This document shows, one piece after another, positions 8,124 to 16,691 of a DNA stretch of 64,000 bases. The DNA is taken from assembly GCA_049304015.1 (NCBI GenBank), contig JBAQNS010000009.1, forward strand, positions 12,069 through 76,068, written 5' to 3'. Made by a program: the position numbers and the translations under genes. The DNA is from JAIFWN01 sp049304015 (lineage in GTDB: Bacteria > Patescibacteriota > Minisyncoccia > Phycocordibacterales > Zambryskibacteraceae). A model generated the notes under the pieces. The model was not told the origin of the DNA. It made no database searches and saw only the letters and a list, made by a program, of their open reading frames with translations. The first letter of the stretch is position 1, and the number at the start of each line of letters is the position of its first letter.

Positions 8124-8885
8124 ATGAAAGAAAGATGGAAAAAGCTGTCTTATTTGATGCTAATATTCAGTGTCTATTTTATTGCTGTTCCTTCAACATC
8201 TTTTGCCCAAAGTACTCCATCTTCATCAACCAGAATTAATGCTCGAATTTTGCCCACTATTTGGTATTCATCACTATCTATAAAAGAAGGGGATAAAATA
8301 AAAATCTATTCAGGTCTTCAGAATAATTCAGGAGTGGATATTAGTGGCACTGTTAGTTTTTATATTGATAACAACAAGGTGGCCTCGGACACCTTTGTAT
8401 CAAAATCAGAAAGTTTAAAGGATGTCTCTATAAATTGGGTGGCTGAACCAGGGACTCATGAGGTCCAAGTGAAAATAGTTCCTTCATTACCAGCAGACAA
8501 AATATTGATTTCTACTGAGACAGATGTATCAAAGATTAGTGTAGAAAGAATTATTACTCAGGAAGTCATTCAAGAATCAATCATGAATACTGCTACCTTG
8601 GTGGTAGACAAGGTTGACCAAGCAGCGAACGCTTTGGCAGATAAAGTGATTAGTCTAAAGAGCCCTACAATGAACACATCAGTAACCAATCCTTCCAAAT
8701 TGACTGGAAGTGTTTTAGGGGCTTCTACTAGCACTAAAGCTAGTGTGAAAAACAGCGAAGTTCAGTCTAATTCACCATTTAATATTGTTTGGGATTTGTT
8801 GGCCACACTTCTTAGGCATTGGAAGTGGACCCTTTCTGGTTTGGTGGTTTTGTTTTTGGTTGTTAAACTGATTAATAATAAATAA
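8124..8885 (+). CDS. Exported membrane-anchored protein with CARDB-like domain and VLGA motif
   Basis: 253 residues: signal peptide (LMLIFSVYFIAVPSTSFA, cleavage near 28), a beta-rich domain (about 40-145) resembling a CARDB/Ig-like module (SLSIKEGDKIKIYSGLQNNSG, GTVSFYIDN), a coil-forming stretch, a Ser/Thr-rich linker carrying VLGA (197-200), and a C-terminal membrane helix (LSGLVVLFLVVKLI). It should sit outside the membrane, anchored at the C terminus. The VLGA motif recurs in the secreted proteins at 27375-33417. TACAAT ends 7 bases before ATG. Followed after 10 bases by the cupin gene. Confidence 0.8.
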   Translation: MKERWKKLSYLMLIFSVYFIAVPSTSFAQSTPSSSTRINARILPTIWYSSLSIKEGDKIKIYSGLQNNSGVDISGTVSFYIDNNKVASDTFVSKSESLKDVSINWVAEPGTHEVQVKIVPSLPADKILISTETDVSKISVERIITQEVIQESIMNTATLVVDKVDQAANALADKVISLKSPTMNTSVTNPSKLTGSVLGASTSTKASVKNSEVQSNSPFNIVWDLLATLLRHWKWTLSGLVVLFLVVKLINNK

Positions 8886-8895
8886 TAATAAAAAT

Positions 8896-9294
8896 ATGAA
8901 AGGCTTTCATTCAAACATAGAAAAAGACACAGTAGAAAACAATAATTTTCGCAAAGTTCTGTATACAGGCAAACACAGTCAGCTAGTGCTTATGAACCTC
9001 AGACCATTAGAAGAAATAGGTTTGGAAGTTCACTCAGATAATGATCAATTTTTTAGAATTGAGAAGGGAATGGGCAAATGCATTATTGATGGTAATGAAT
9101 ATGAATTAACTGACGGTGTGGCCATAGTGGTACCTTCAGGAGCCGAACATAATGTTGTGAATACCTCTGAGACTGAAGATTTGAAGTTATACACCATATA
9201 TTCACCAGCTCATCATAAGGACGGCATAGTGAGAATGACTAAAGCAGAAGCAGAAGCAGATGGACCAGAGTTCGATGGGGTGACAACTGAATAA
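8896..9294 (+). CDS. Cupin domain protein
   Basis: 132 residues in a single small beta-barrel. Cupin motif 1 is visible as GLEVHSDNDQFFRIEKGMG (H...Q..., metal-ligand positions) and motif 2 as VPSGAEHNVVN. Small cupins of this kind are isomerases, dioxygenases or sugar-binding proteins; the substrate cannot be predicted. It is in an apparent operon with the exported protein before it and converges on the transporter gene. Confidence 0.88.
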   Translation: MKGFHSNIEKDTVENNNFRKVLYTGKHSQLVLMNLRPLEEIGLEVHSDNDQFFRIEKGMGKCIIDGNEYELTDGVAIVVPSGAEHNVVNTSETEDLKLYTIYSPAHHKDGIVRMTKAEAEADGPEFDGVTTE

Positions 9295-9295
9295 G

Positions 9296-10297
9296 TTAGA
9301 CTATTTTATCCTTTGAATGTTTTTCTACGTAGTTTTGGTGATAGTCAATAACTGCTGGGATACTGGCGGCAATAGGTAAGGCTAAAAAAGCACCCAAAAT
9401 ACCAAACAAGCTGGCGCCAATAATAACAGCCAAGAAGGCCAAGGCAGGATAAAGGTTCAGTGCCTTATTATAAATAACTGGAGAGATGAAAGCATTTTCT
9501 ACTTGTTGATAGACAACAAAGATTATAAGAAGAATAAATCCTTTTAGTGGGGTGATACTAAAAGCGATTAATAATGATGGGATAGCTCCTATGGAATAGC
9601 CAACCATAGGTAACAAATCTAGTATGCCTGAGAAGATAGCTAAAGGTAATGCGAAAGGGACACTAAGAGCGATTAAACTAATATAAACTACAACTGTGCT
9701 GATTATAGAAATCAAGACATTGCCTCGAATATATTGACCAGTCACCCTTGCGACTTCTCCAAGTATCTCTTTTAGTTTTGCCTTTTCCTTATAAGGAAAG
9801 ATGCTAAGAAAAAGTTTCAGTAACCGCTCATAATCAAAAATAAAGTAGATTGTGAGGATTATTATTGAGGTAATGGATATTATTGTATTGATAATGTCCC
9901 ATGAATGACTCACGAAGAAACTATAATGAGATTGAAGATACTGGCTTAAGTCAAAGTCCGTTAATGAATTAGAAATTATTGGTATGTTCTTTAGAGCATT
10001 ATTAAAGTGTGAGATTAATTCAGAATATTGGACACTAAAGCTTGGAATAATGGTGATGCCTATAATAAAGAATGGGATAAGCAGAAGTAAAATAACTACC
10101 AATATTGAAAGCAATATAGGAAGTTTTGTTTTTAGATGAATTTTTTGCACTATAGGGAATAAGGAGGCAGATATAACCAAAGAGACTAGTATAATAACTA
10201 CTGCAGAAATAGCTTTCCACATAAGGAAAATACCCAAACCCATTAAAACCACTCGGCTAAGCGCCTCCCAGCTGAGGAAATGTTCTTGACTTTTCAT
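9296..10297 (-). CDS. AI-2E family transporter (PerM-like)
   Basis: 333 residues with about eight transmembrane helices. The conserved C-terminal part LLPMVGYSIGAIPSLLIAF, then VYQQVENAFISPVIY and ASLFGILGAFLALPIAA, is typical of the PerM/TqsA family. Members export small solutes; AI-2 is the named substrate in E. coli but this should not be assumed here. The start was placed at the third in-frame Met (10297) because TATAAT on the minus strand (10305-10310) ends 7 bases before it. Confidence 0.92.
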   Translation of the reverse strand: MKSQEHFLSWEALSRVVLMGLGIFLMWKAISAVVIILVSLVISASLFPIVQKIHLKTKLPILLSILVVILLLLIPFFIIGITIIPSFSVQYSELISHFNNALKNIPIISNSLTDFDLSQYLQSHYSFFVSHSWDIINTIISITSIIILTIYFIFDYERLLKLFLSIFPYKEKAKLKEILGEVARVTGQYIRGNVLISIISTVVVYISLIALSVPFALPLAIFSGILDLLPMVGYSIGAIPSLLIAFSITPLKGFILLIIFVVYQQVENAFISPVIYNKALNLYPALAFLAVIIGASLFGILGAFLALPIAASIPAVIDYHQNYVEKHSKDKIV

Positions 10298-10424
10298 AAA
10301 ATTCATTATATCACACAAAATGAACCAAAATATTTCTTTAGTCGTATATGTATTTAGTTAGTAGTGATATTTCTGAAATCACTTATAATTATGTTATTAG
10401 AAGCGGTTTGTAATTTGAAACACT

Positions 10425-10820
10425 ATGAAAATAAATCTCAAGGGAACAGGAATTGTGTTAACTGATGCGATTACCGACTATGCCACTAAAAAAATTGGAA
10501 CCCTTGAGAAGTTTGTAGACAAGAAACTTGATGGAGTGATATTCAGAGTCGAGGTAGGGAAGACGACCAAGCACCACAAGGGTGGTGACGTCTTTAAAGC
10601 AGAAGTAAATGTTACTGGTGGTGGACTTGATATATATGCAGTGGCAGAAGCAGAAGATTTGTATGCAGCCATAGACCTCGTAGAAGAAGAAGTGCAGAGG
10701 GAATTAGTGCAAGGTAAGACCAGAAAACTAAAACTTCTTCGACGTGGCCAGCGAGCCATAAAAGATTTAATGAAAGATTTTCCTTGGGCATTAAAGCGCT
10801 TTAAAAAAGGCAAGGAATAA
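10425..10820 (+). CDS. hpf: Ribosome hibernation promoting factor (HPF/RaiA)
   Basis: 131 residues with the beta-alpha-beta-beta-beta-alpha fold of the HPF/YfiA family (INLKGTGIVLTDAITDYATKKIGTLEKF; YAVAEAEDLYAAIDLVEEEVQREL). The family binds the decoding centre of the 30S subunit and silences ribosomes in starvation. The C-terminal tail is a short basic stretch rather than the dimerisation domain of long HPF. A palindrome, GTGATATTTCTGAAATCAC, and a TATAAT (10384-10389) lie upstream. Directly downstream is a structured RNA gene. Confidence 0.95.
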   Translation: MKINLKGTGIVLTDAITDYATKKIGTLEKFVDKKLDGVIFRVEVGKTTKHHKGGDVFKAEVNVTGGGLDIYAVAEAEDLYAAIDLVEEEVQRELVQGKTRKLKLLRRGQRAIKDLMKDFPWALKRFKKGKE

Positions 10821-10848
10821 GGGTAATTCTATATTTTAATATAAGTGC

Positions 10849-10876
10849 TTGACAAAACCTGTGAAAGGTGTATACT
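10849..10876 (+). promoter_or_regulatory. Strong promoter of the hpf-adjacent ncRNA
   Basis: TTGACA (10849-10854), a 16-base spacer, and TATACT (10871-10876), close to the sigma70 consensus and starting 28 bases after the hpf stop codon. Confidence 0.85.
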
Positions 10877-10882
10877 TCTTGT

Positions 10883-11176
10883 AGAAGCTTTCTTACCGCC
10901 TGTGTGGACTAAGCGGTGAGATTGGAACGGGGCTGAAGTGGTCCACAACCAGTTGTTGGGAGAAGTAGAAACCAGTGAGTAGTCAATGTTCGATTGTCCA
11001 GCAGACTCGTCCCTCGAGACAGGGAAAAGAGGCGCTGAACAAGCAAGACAGGATTGATTCACCGTAGTACCTACCCGGGAACAAACAACTGGTCGTGTCA
11101 TCTGCACCGTTCCGTGGATGATAATAGGGGTGTCTCGCATACAAGGCCCCGAAAAAACAGTTGTCCGGGTTTTTTT
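10883..11176 (+). ncRNA. Structured ncRNA downstream of hpf/raiA (raiA-motif-like candidate)
   Basis: About 290 nt with a near-consensus promoter and an intrinsic terminator, GC-rich, with no credible ORF. Long-range pairings seen by eye: CGGGGC (10928-10933) with GCCCCG (11146-11151); ACCAGTTGTT (10948-10957) with AACAACTGGT (11084-11093), ten perfect pairs; and CGGTGA (10914-10919) with TCACCG (11059-11064), which crosses the other two and so implies a pseudoknot. Local hairpins include TCCCT-CGAGAC-AGGGA. The position beside raiA/hpf suggests the raiA ncRNA motif known from Firmicutes and Actinobacteria. RNase P, tmRNA and SRP signatures are absent. A structured RNA is nearly certain, its identity is not. 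Confidence 0.8.
11148..11176 (+). terminator. Terminator of the hpf-adjacent ncRNA
   Basis: CCCG (11148-11151) pairs with CGGG (11166-11169), followed by seven T residues. The flanking AAAAAAC (11152-11158) and GTTTTTT can also pair, giving an alternative hairpin. Confidence 0.7.
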
Positions 11177-11208
11177 AAAACCAAAGTGGCCAAGGCCACA
11201 AACAATAC

Positions 11209-11236
11209 AGCGCTCCCTTCGGGTGAGCGCTATTTT
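11209..11236 (+). terminator. Second hairpin, possible convergent terminator
   Basis: AGCGCTC (11209-11215) pairs with GAGCGCT (11225-11231), followed by ATTTTC. It lies between the ncRNA and the convergent fmt gene. A perfect GTGGCC-AA-GGCCAC palindrome lies just before it (11186-11199). Confidence 0.6.
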
Positions 11237-11240
11237 CATA

Positions 11241-11984
11241 TTAAAAAATTACCTTTGGGTTACCACGGAGATAATCTTTGTATTCCATTTCTTTCTTACC
11301 AGGAGGTATAACTCTGTCTGGCACAAATTTATTATCTTCTATATGAGCCTTAGTGATAACTAACTCTCCTTTTCTGGCTCTTGGCCAAATTTCATAAGCA
11401 CGAACTTTGCGAAGAGCAATTTCTGGAGAATCATTTGTAATATCTGCGTTTTCTTTTCTTATCATCTTTGTATATGATGTGCTCTCGTTTGTTTGCTCAA
11501 CTTCCTTCACTTCACCATTAATATATTTGGGTAAAATTTCTACGAGCATTTCTCCTCCGACTTTGGCCAATATTCTTTCAGTTTCTGAGTATCCAAGGTT
11601 TAGAGGCAACTCAACTTCCTTTTGAGCAAGTATTGGTCCTTCGTCCATTCTTTCATTTATTCTTTGGATAGTAACACCGGTTTTTTCACCACTAAGGATG
11701 GCTCCTTGAATTGGTGAAGGTCCACGAAGTTTGGGTAATAGAGATGGGTGAACATTTAAAGTTTTAAACTTCGGCATATAGATAAGCCAATCAGGGAGAA
11801 TCTTTCCAAACGAAGCTACTATGAATACATCCGCATTAATAGACTCAAGTTTCTCTTTATCTAATGGTTCATGAGCAGAAGTAATAGAGAGTGCTGGTGT
11901 GAAGCCATGGTCTACAAGCTCCTTTAGAATAAGTTTAGAAAATTCTGATGAACCAAAATATACAAAGCGAATGTTATTTTGCAT
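11241..11984 (-). CDS. fmt: Methionyl-tRNA formyltransferase (short C-terminal domain)
   Basis: 247 residues against about 310 in typical Fmt. The formyltransferase core is complete: FVYFGSSEFS at the N terminus, the catalytic Asn and His in LNVHPSLLPKLRGPSPIQGAI, and the catalytic Asp in INERMDEGPI. The C-terminal tRNA-binding domain is reduced; only the RAYEIWPRA element is clear. Fmt formylates initiator Met-tRNA and works with deformylase, the gene before it. I start at MQNNIRFVYFG (11984), overlapping def by 11 bases. Confidence 0.93.
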   Translation of the reverse strand: MQNNIRFVYFGSSEFSKLILKELVDHGFTPALSITSAHEPLDKEKLESINADVFIVASFGKILPDWLIYMPKFKTLNVHPSLLPKLRGPSPIQGAILSGEKTGVTIQRINERMDEGPILAQKEVELPLNLGYSETERILAKVGGEMLVEILPKYINGEVKEVEQTNESTSYTKMIRKENADITNDSPEIALRKVRAYEIWPRARKGELVITKAHIEDNKFVPDRVIPPGKKEMEYKDYLRGNPKVIF

Positions 11985-12510
11985 TTTTTTGAGGTGGAAT
12001 GTTTTCCACATTTTCTGCCTTATCAATAAAGAGGACACCATTTAAGTGGTCAACCTCGTGTTGAAATATCTGAGCCATTAATCCAGACGCACCTTTTTGA
12101 AATTTTTTGCCGTATTCATCATAGGCTTCAATGGTAGCTTTGCTACTCCTTTCTACTTGTCCATATAGCCATCTTACAGAAAGACATCCTTCCTCCATTT
12201 TCTTTTTTGTTTTTGAAAGTTTCTTTATGACAGGATTAATGAAAACCTGATCAGGGAAAATAGATTTTTCTTTTATATCTTCATCATTGTTACTAATTAT
12301 AGAGATTGTCCTGCCACTTATCACAAATATTCTTAAACTCTCACCAATCTGAGGTGCTGCTATGGCTACTCCATCGTCTTCTTTCTTTAGAGCACGTTTC
12401 ATCTTTTCCAAAACAATTTGAATTCTTTTTGTCTTAATATCTTCAATTTTTACCGGTTTGGCATGTTGTCTTAGAACCGGTGAAGTCATTTGATGTATTA
12501 GTCCTTTCAT
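11974..12510 (-). CDS. def: Peptide deformylase
   Basis: 178 residues with the three deformylase motifs: GVAIAAPQ (motif 1, normally GxGLAAPQ), EEGCLSV (motif 2, metal Cys) and QHEVDHLNG (motif 3, HExxH). It removes the formyl group from nascent N-termini. The insert between motifs 1 and 2 (about residues 60-95) is somewhat long. Start overlaps the priA stop as ATGA and the 3' end overlaps fmt, so priA-def-fmt form one tightly coupled operon, as in many bacteria. Confidence 0.95.
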   Translation of the reverse strand: MKGLIHQMTSPVLRQHAKPVKIEDIKTKRIQIVLEKMKRALKKEDDGVAIAAPQIGESLRIFVISGRTISIISNNDEDIKEKSIFPDQVFINPVIKKLSKTKKKMEEGCLSVRWLYGQVERSSKATIEAYDEYGKKFQKGASGLMAQIFQHEVDHLNGVLFIDKAENVENIPPQKNAK

Positions 12511-14417
12511 ATAATGCTTATAGGGTCTACTTTAATCAAAAAATCAGAACTAAGCAAAAGTAATTTATCTACAAGATTTCTATTTGGCCACATATCTCGT
12601 TTGAGTCTTAGAATCATCGAGAGGTTAATCTTTCCACTTTTCATACCTTTAGATTTCATAAAATCTGGATTAAATTCTCTAAATGTTTGTTCTAGATATA
12701 CAGATTTCTTCTCTAATTCACTAGGGGTACCTTCTGTGGATACTTTAATGAAAATTGAGATGGGAGGGTATTGAAGTTCGTTTCTTTCTTGGATGTCCTT
12801 CCTATAGTACTCAAGTATGTCACCTTTAGAGGACATGGAAAGGATTTCTCTGCCTATATTTCTAGTTTGAATGATGGCCAATGATTCACATTTCTCTAAA
12901 ATCCTATTAACCAAATAAAATATCCTTTCATTAATATTAAAATCAGGAATTGAAAAGAGTGAATCCAAGGATACAACTCCTACATAAGGAATTTTTTCTA
13001 AATAAAGCAGTGCTAGTTCTGTCCCTATTAAAACTCCTTGCTCGTCATTCATGAATTTGCTCACTATTGATAGTGCCTTTGGAGCTGTACTGGCTTTGTC
13101 TTTATCCAATATATAAACATTTGCCTCAGGGAAGAGATTTTTGACTTCACTTGAGATTTTGTCTATACCGATGCCTAATGGGTTAAGGTTCCAGCTCGTG
13201 CATTTGTCGCACCTTGTTTCAGCTGTCCTCTTGGCTCCACAGGCGTGGCATAAATAAAATCTTTCTTTTGCTTCGTGTAGTACTAGAGGCGCACCACAGT
13301 TAGAACACGCAAGCAGGTCTCCACAATCATTACAGATTGTAGAAGAAGCCAAACCTCTGCGTGTCCCAAATAAGAATATTTTCTTCTTTTCATTTAGTGC
13401 CCTTTCTATAAGTTCTTTGAGCTCTCTTGAGAATATTCTAAATTTCACTAACTCTTCTTCAGTGAGCTTGGCCGGGGCTTTCATATCAATCAGATTTACA
13501 GCTGCATCAAATCTAGTTTTCCACTTTAATGGCGATAATTCTGCAAACTTTCCTTGTTTTTCTAACCACAAAGATTTTATTGACAGCACTGAATCACCGA
13601 GGATAAGTGTTTTACCAGTCTCGCGAGCAAGTATTTCAAAAAAAGTTTTTGTATCAATGTAGGGTCTAGATAAAGTCTTATACGAACGAGAATTTTCTCT
13701 TTCTATAATTATCGTATTTAAATCCGTTCTATCAAATGCTCCATAAGATGAGGTGGTTACCAATAAAATTGGATGTTTTTCTTTGTGGCATTTAATAAAG
13801 GTTTCTTTTAATTTCTTTTGGCTAAGGCCAATAGTAGTGAAGGCAAAGTCCTCAATGCCCTTGGATAATGTCTCAAATGATCTCTTAGCCTCTTCAACAG
13901 TTGGAGTAATAAACAAAATTGAACTACCTCGAGCGAAGGATTCTCTAATAATAGTTTTATACTCTCCAAATCTTTCATCAAAAGGTAGTTGAATTAAGAA
14001 CGGTTCATGAATGGTTTCTGGTTTATTTCTTTCTTTTTGAGTACTTTGAACTAATTCTGGGAAGTCCAAGAAGAATTTCGGCAGGACGGTACTTATAATG
14101 TTGCCGGTGGTAGTGGCAAAATAAGTTGCAGTTTGCTCGCAAGCTCTGATGAATCCTATTGAAAGCTTTGTAGAACCACCCTTGGATAGTTTCTTTAAAG
14201 CAAACGAAGAACTTTTCAAATCACTCTTTACTGACCTTGCGTCCGAAATATTTGTGACTAAACCAAGTCCTAATTTATTTCTAATACTTATCCTCACAAA
14301 AGAACCAACTAAAACATCATCTTTTGTGAAGTAGGAAAGTGAAGAACGAAGCAATGATCTGCTTATAGGGATGACGGTTACTACCTTTAGGGTGTTCTTT
14401 TTTCCTTCTCTTTTCAT
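12507..14417 (-). CDS. priA: Primosomal protein PriA-like, helicase motifs degenerate
   Basis: 636 residues. The N-terminal 3'BD-like region and the zinc-binding cysteines (CNDCGDLLACSNCG, CHACG, CDKC; about 365-410) identify PriA, the restart factor that reloads the replisome at stalled forks. However, the Walker A motif (GxxGSGKT in active PriA) is absent, the DEEH box is replaced by IIIERENSRSYK, and the arginine-finger motif QVAGRAGR is replaced by VNRILEKCES. The ATPase is therefore probably dead and a structural role is more likely. TATAAT ends 6 bases before ATG on the minus strand. Confidence 0.88.
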   Translation of the reverse strand: MKREGKKNTLKVVTVIPISRSLLRSSLSYFTKDDVLVGSFVRISIRNKLGLGLVTNISDARSVKSDLKSSSFALKKLSKGGSTKLSIGFIRACEQTATYFATTTGNIISTVLPKFFLDFPELVQSTQKERNKPETIHEPFLIQLPFDERFGEYKTIIRESFARGSSILFITPTVEEAKRSFETLSKGIEDFAFTTIGLSQKKLKETFIKCHKEKHPILLVTTSSYGAFDRTDLNTIIIERENSRSYKTLSRPYIDTKTFFEILARETGKTLILGDSVLSIKSLWLEKQGKFAELSPLKWKTRFDAAVNLIDMKAPAKLTEEELVKFRIFSRELKELIERALNEKKKIFLFGTRRGLASSTICNDCGDLLACSNCGAPLVLHEAKERFYLCHACGAKRTAETRCDKCTSWNLNPLGIGIDKISSEVKNLFPEANVYILDKDKASTAPKALSIVSKFMNDEQGVLIGTELALLYLEKIPYVGVVSLDSLFSIPDFNINERIFYLVNRILEKCESLAIIQTRNIGREILSMSSKGDILEYYRKDIQERNELQYPPISIFIKVSTEGTPSELEKKSVYLEQTFREFNPDFMKSKGMKSGKINLSMILRLKRDMWPNRNLVDKLLLLSSDFLIKVDPISII

Positions 14418-14445
14418 ACGGCTATTATAGCGGTATCATAAGGCA

Positions 14446-15462
14446 ATGACAGCCTTTAGGACAAAAAAACTAGGTATTGACCTGGGGACTACAAATATAC
14501 TCGTATTTGTACCTGGAGTGGGAATAGTACTCAATGAACCATCAGTAGTGGCAGTTTCTCAGGATGACAACAAGATTTTGGCTATTGGAGCTGAAGCAAA
14601 AACAATGATAGGTAGAACTCCAGATAATATTGTGGCCTATAGACCAATGAAAGATGGAGTTATCGCTGATTATAGAGTGACCGAAGCCATGCTCCGCTAC
14701 TATATAAACAAAGCTTTGGGCAAATGGAATATTTTTAAACCTGATGTTTTGATTTCTGTTCCTGCTGGAGTGACTTCTACAGAGAGACGAGCGGTAGTTG
14801 AGGCAGCTATAAAGGCTGGAGCCAAGAATGCTTATGTAGTAAAAGAACCAATCCTTGCTGCTATTGGTGCGGGTATACCAATTCAAGAAGCCGCAGGACA
14901 TATGATTGTAGATATTGGAGGAGGCACAACTGATGTGGCTGTTATTTCTCTTGGTGGTATTGTGGGATCGACTTCTGTGAAGGTGGCAGGGAACAAAATT
15001 GATTTGGCCATAGCTGACTATATAAAGAAAACCTATAACCTTGCGATTGGAGACAAAACTGCTGAAGATATAAAAATAAAAGTGGGTTCGGCCGTGCCTC
15101 TTGATGAAGAGTTGGTGATGACTGTGAAGGGTAGAGACTTTATATTAGGCTTACCTAGAACTATAGAAATTAAATCAAACGAGATTACCAAAGCCATAGG
15201 CAAAGAACTTCGTGAGATGGTGAAAGCTATAAAAGATGTGCTCCAAGAAACTCCTCCAGAACTTTCTTCAGACATTATTGACCGAGGCATAATTATGACT
15301 GGAGGTTCTTCTATGCTTCGTCATTTACCAGAACTTGTTTTTAGACGAACAGGAGTGAAAGCAGTTTTAGCCAAAGATGCTCTCTATTGTGTAGCTAAGG
15401 GAACAGGAGTTGCTCTTGAACACTTGGAAGTTTATAAGAAATCAATAATAGCCAAGAGATAA
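14446..15462 (+). CDS. mreB: Rod-shape determining protein MreB
   Basis: 338 residues, an actin-fold ATPase that polymerises under the membrane and guides cell-wall synthesis. Motifs: phosphate-1 GIDLGTTNILV, connect-1 and phosphate-2 MIVDIGGGTTDVAVISLGG (about 155-172), adenosine loop GIIMTGGSSMLRHLPEL. The length is normal. TATCAT ends 6 bases before ATG. It is divergent from priA, with 28 bases between the starts. The tgt gene follows with no gap. No mreC, mreD or rodA is in the window. Confidence 0.97.
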   Translation: MTAFRTKKLGIDLGTTNILVFVPGVGIVLNEPSVVAVSQDDNKILAIGAEAKTMIGRTPDNIVAYRPMKDGVIADYRVTEAMLRYYINKALGKWNIFKPDVLISVPAGVTSTERRAVVEAAIKAGAKNAYVVKEPILAAIGAGIPIQEAAGHMIVDIGGGTTDVAVISLGGIVGSTSVKVAGNKIDLAIADYIKKTYNLAIGDKTAEDIKIKVGSAVPLDEELVMTVKGRDFILGLPRTIEIKSNEITKAIGKELREMVKAIKDVLQETPPELSSDIIDRGIIMTGGSSMLRHLPELVFRRTGVKAVLAKDALYCVAKGTGVALEHLEVYKKSIIAKR

Positions 15463-16668
15463 GTGAAGCCAATCAAGTTTACTATTCATAAAGAGCTCGA
15501 TGGGCAATTAGGTCGAGCTGGCAGTATTTCTACTCCGCATGGAGATATTCTGACCCCTGCGTTTGTGACTGTGGGGACAAAGGCCACAGTGAAAGCCCTT
15601 ACTCCAGAGGATGTACTCAGCGCTGGTGCGGATGTGGTGCTCGCGAATACATATCACCTCTATCTTCAACCAGGAGATGAACGAGTGAAAAAGTTTGGGG
15701 GACTACACAAATTTATGAATTGGCACGGGCCTATGATGACTGATTCTGGAGGTTTCCAAGTATTTTCTCTTGGTGCAGCTTATGGTAAGGCGTTGAACAA
15801 AGTGGTTTCTATAACTGACCCATCACTCCTTATACCTGAGCGTTCAAATGATAGTGATATTCCTCGTTTAGCTACAATTGGTTCTGATGGTGTGTCATTT
15901 CGCTCACACATAGATGGTTCTCTTCACTACATCACTCCAGAAAAGTCCATAGAGATTCAACATAACCTTGGAGCAGATATAATTTTTGCTTTTGATGAAT
16001 GTACTTCTCCAACAGAAAAATTTGCTTATCAAGAAGAAGCTTTAGACAGAACTCATAGATGGGCAAAGAAAAGTTTTGAATATCATAAATCAAAACCGAA
16101 TTCCGAAACTCAGGCATTGTTCGGTGTTGTCCAAGGAGGAAGGGAAGAATCTTTAAGGAAAAAATCGGCAGAATATATTTCTAGTTTAGATTTTGATGGT
16201 TTTGGAATCGGTGGAAGCTTCGCCAAGGAGGACATGAGTACTGCGGTTAAATGGGTGAACGAAATATTGCCCAAAGATAAACCAAGACACTTATTGGGAA
16301 TAGGTGAGCCAGAAGATTTGTTTATGGGAGTAGAGAACGGAGTAGATTTGTTTGATTGTGTGGCTCCAACTCGTAGAGCAAGAGGGGGAACTTTGTATAC
16401 AAATAATGGGACTATAAATATAGGCAATGCACAATTCGTCGATGCTCAAGGACCAATAGATCCAGAATGTGGGTGCTCAACATGCAAAAATTATTCACTC
16501 GGATATCTCTCTCACCTGAATCGGTCTCATGAAATGTTGTTTGCCACGCTTGGTTCAATTCATAATCTCTACTTCATCATCAATCTAGTAAAAAAAATGC
16601 GTCAGAGTATTTTGGATGGGAATTTCAAAGAATATAAAGAAAGTTTTTTAAAAAAATACTTAAAATAA
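15463..16668 (+). CDS. tgt: Queuine tRNA-ribosyltransferase
   Basis: 401 residues, a TIM-barrel enzyme exchanging guanine-34 for a 7-deazaguanine in tRNAs with GUN anticodons. The first active-site Asp is in DSGGFQVFSLG, the second in LFDCVAPTR; the zinc site is CGCSTC plus His near LSHLNRSHEM. Starts at GTG directly after the mreB stop. The tRNA-Asn(GTT) in this window is a potential substrate. No preQ1 synthesis genes are visible, so salvage of a base is likely (inference). Confidence 0.95.
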   Translation: MKPIKFTIHKELDGQLGRAGSISTPHGDILTPAFVTVGTKATVKALTPEDVLSAGADVVLANTYHLYLQPGDERVKKFGGLHKFMNWHGPMMTDSGGFQVFSLGAAYGKALNKVVSITDPSLLIPERSNDSDIPRLATIGSDGVSFRSHIDGSLHYITPEKSIEIQHNLGADIIFAFDECTSPTEKFAYQEEALDRTHRWAKKSFEYHKSKPNSETQALFGVVQGGREESLRKKSAEYISSLDFDGFGIGGSFAKEDMSTAVKWVNEILPKDKPRHLLGIGEPEDLFMGVENGVDLFDCVAPTRRARGGTLYTNNGTINIGNAQFVDAQGPIDPECGCSTCKNYSLGYLSHLNRSHEMLFATLGSIHNLYFIINLVKKMRQSILDGNFKEYKESFLKKYLK

Positions 16669-16691
16669 GCAATTTGCTATAATACGCAAAT

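Noticed and set aside
10883..11176. tmRNA or RNase P RNA
   Set aside because: GGGGCTGA resembles a tmRNA 5' end, but there is no tRNA-like 3' end and no tag frame. The GAGGAAAGTC and ACAGAA boxes of RNase P RNA are absent.
10829..11311. ORFs on both strands across the hpf-adjacent RNA
   Set aside because: Translations are low-complexity and unlike any protein; promoter, long-range helices and terminator explain the region as RNA.
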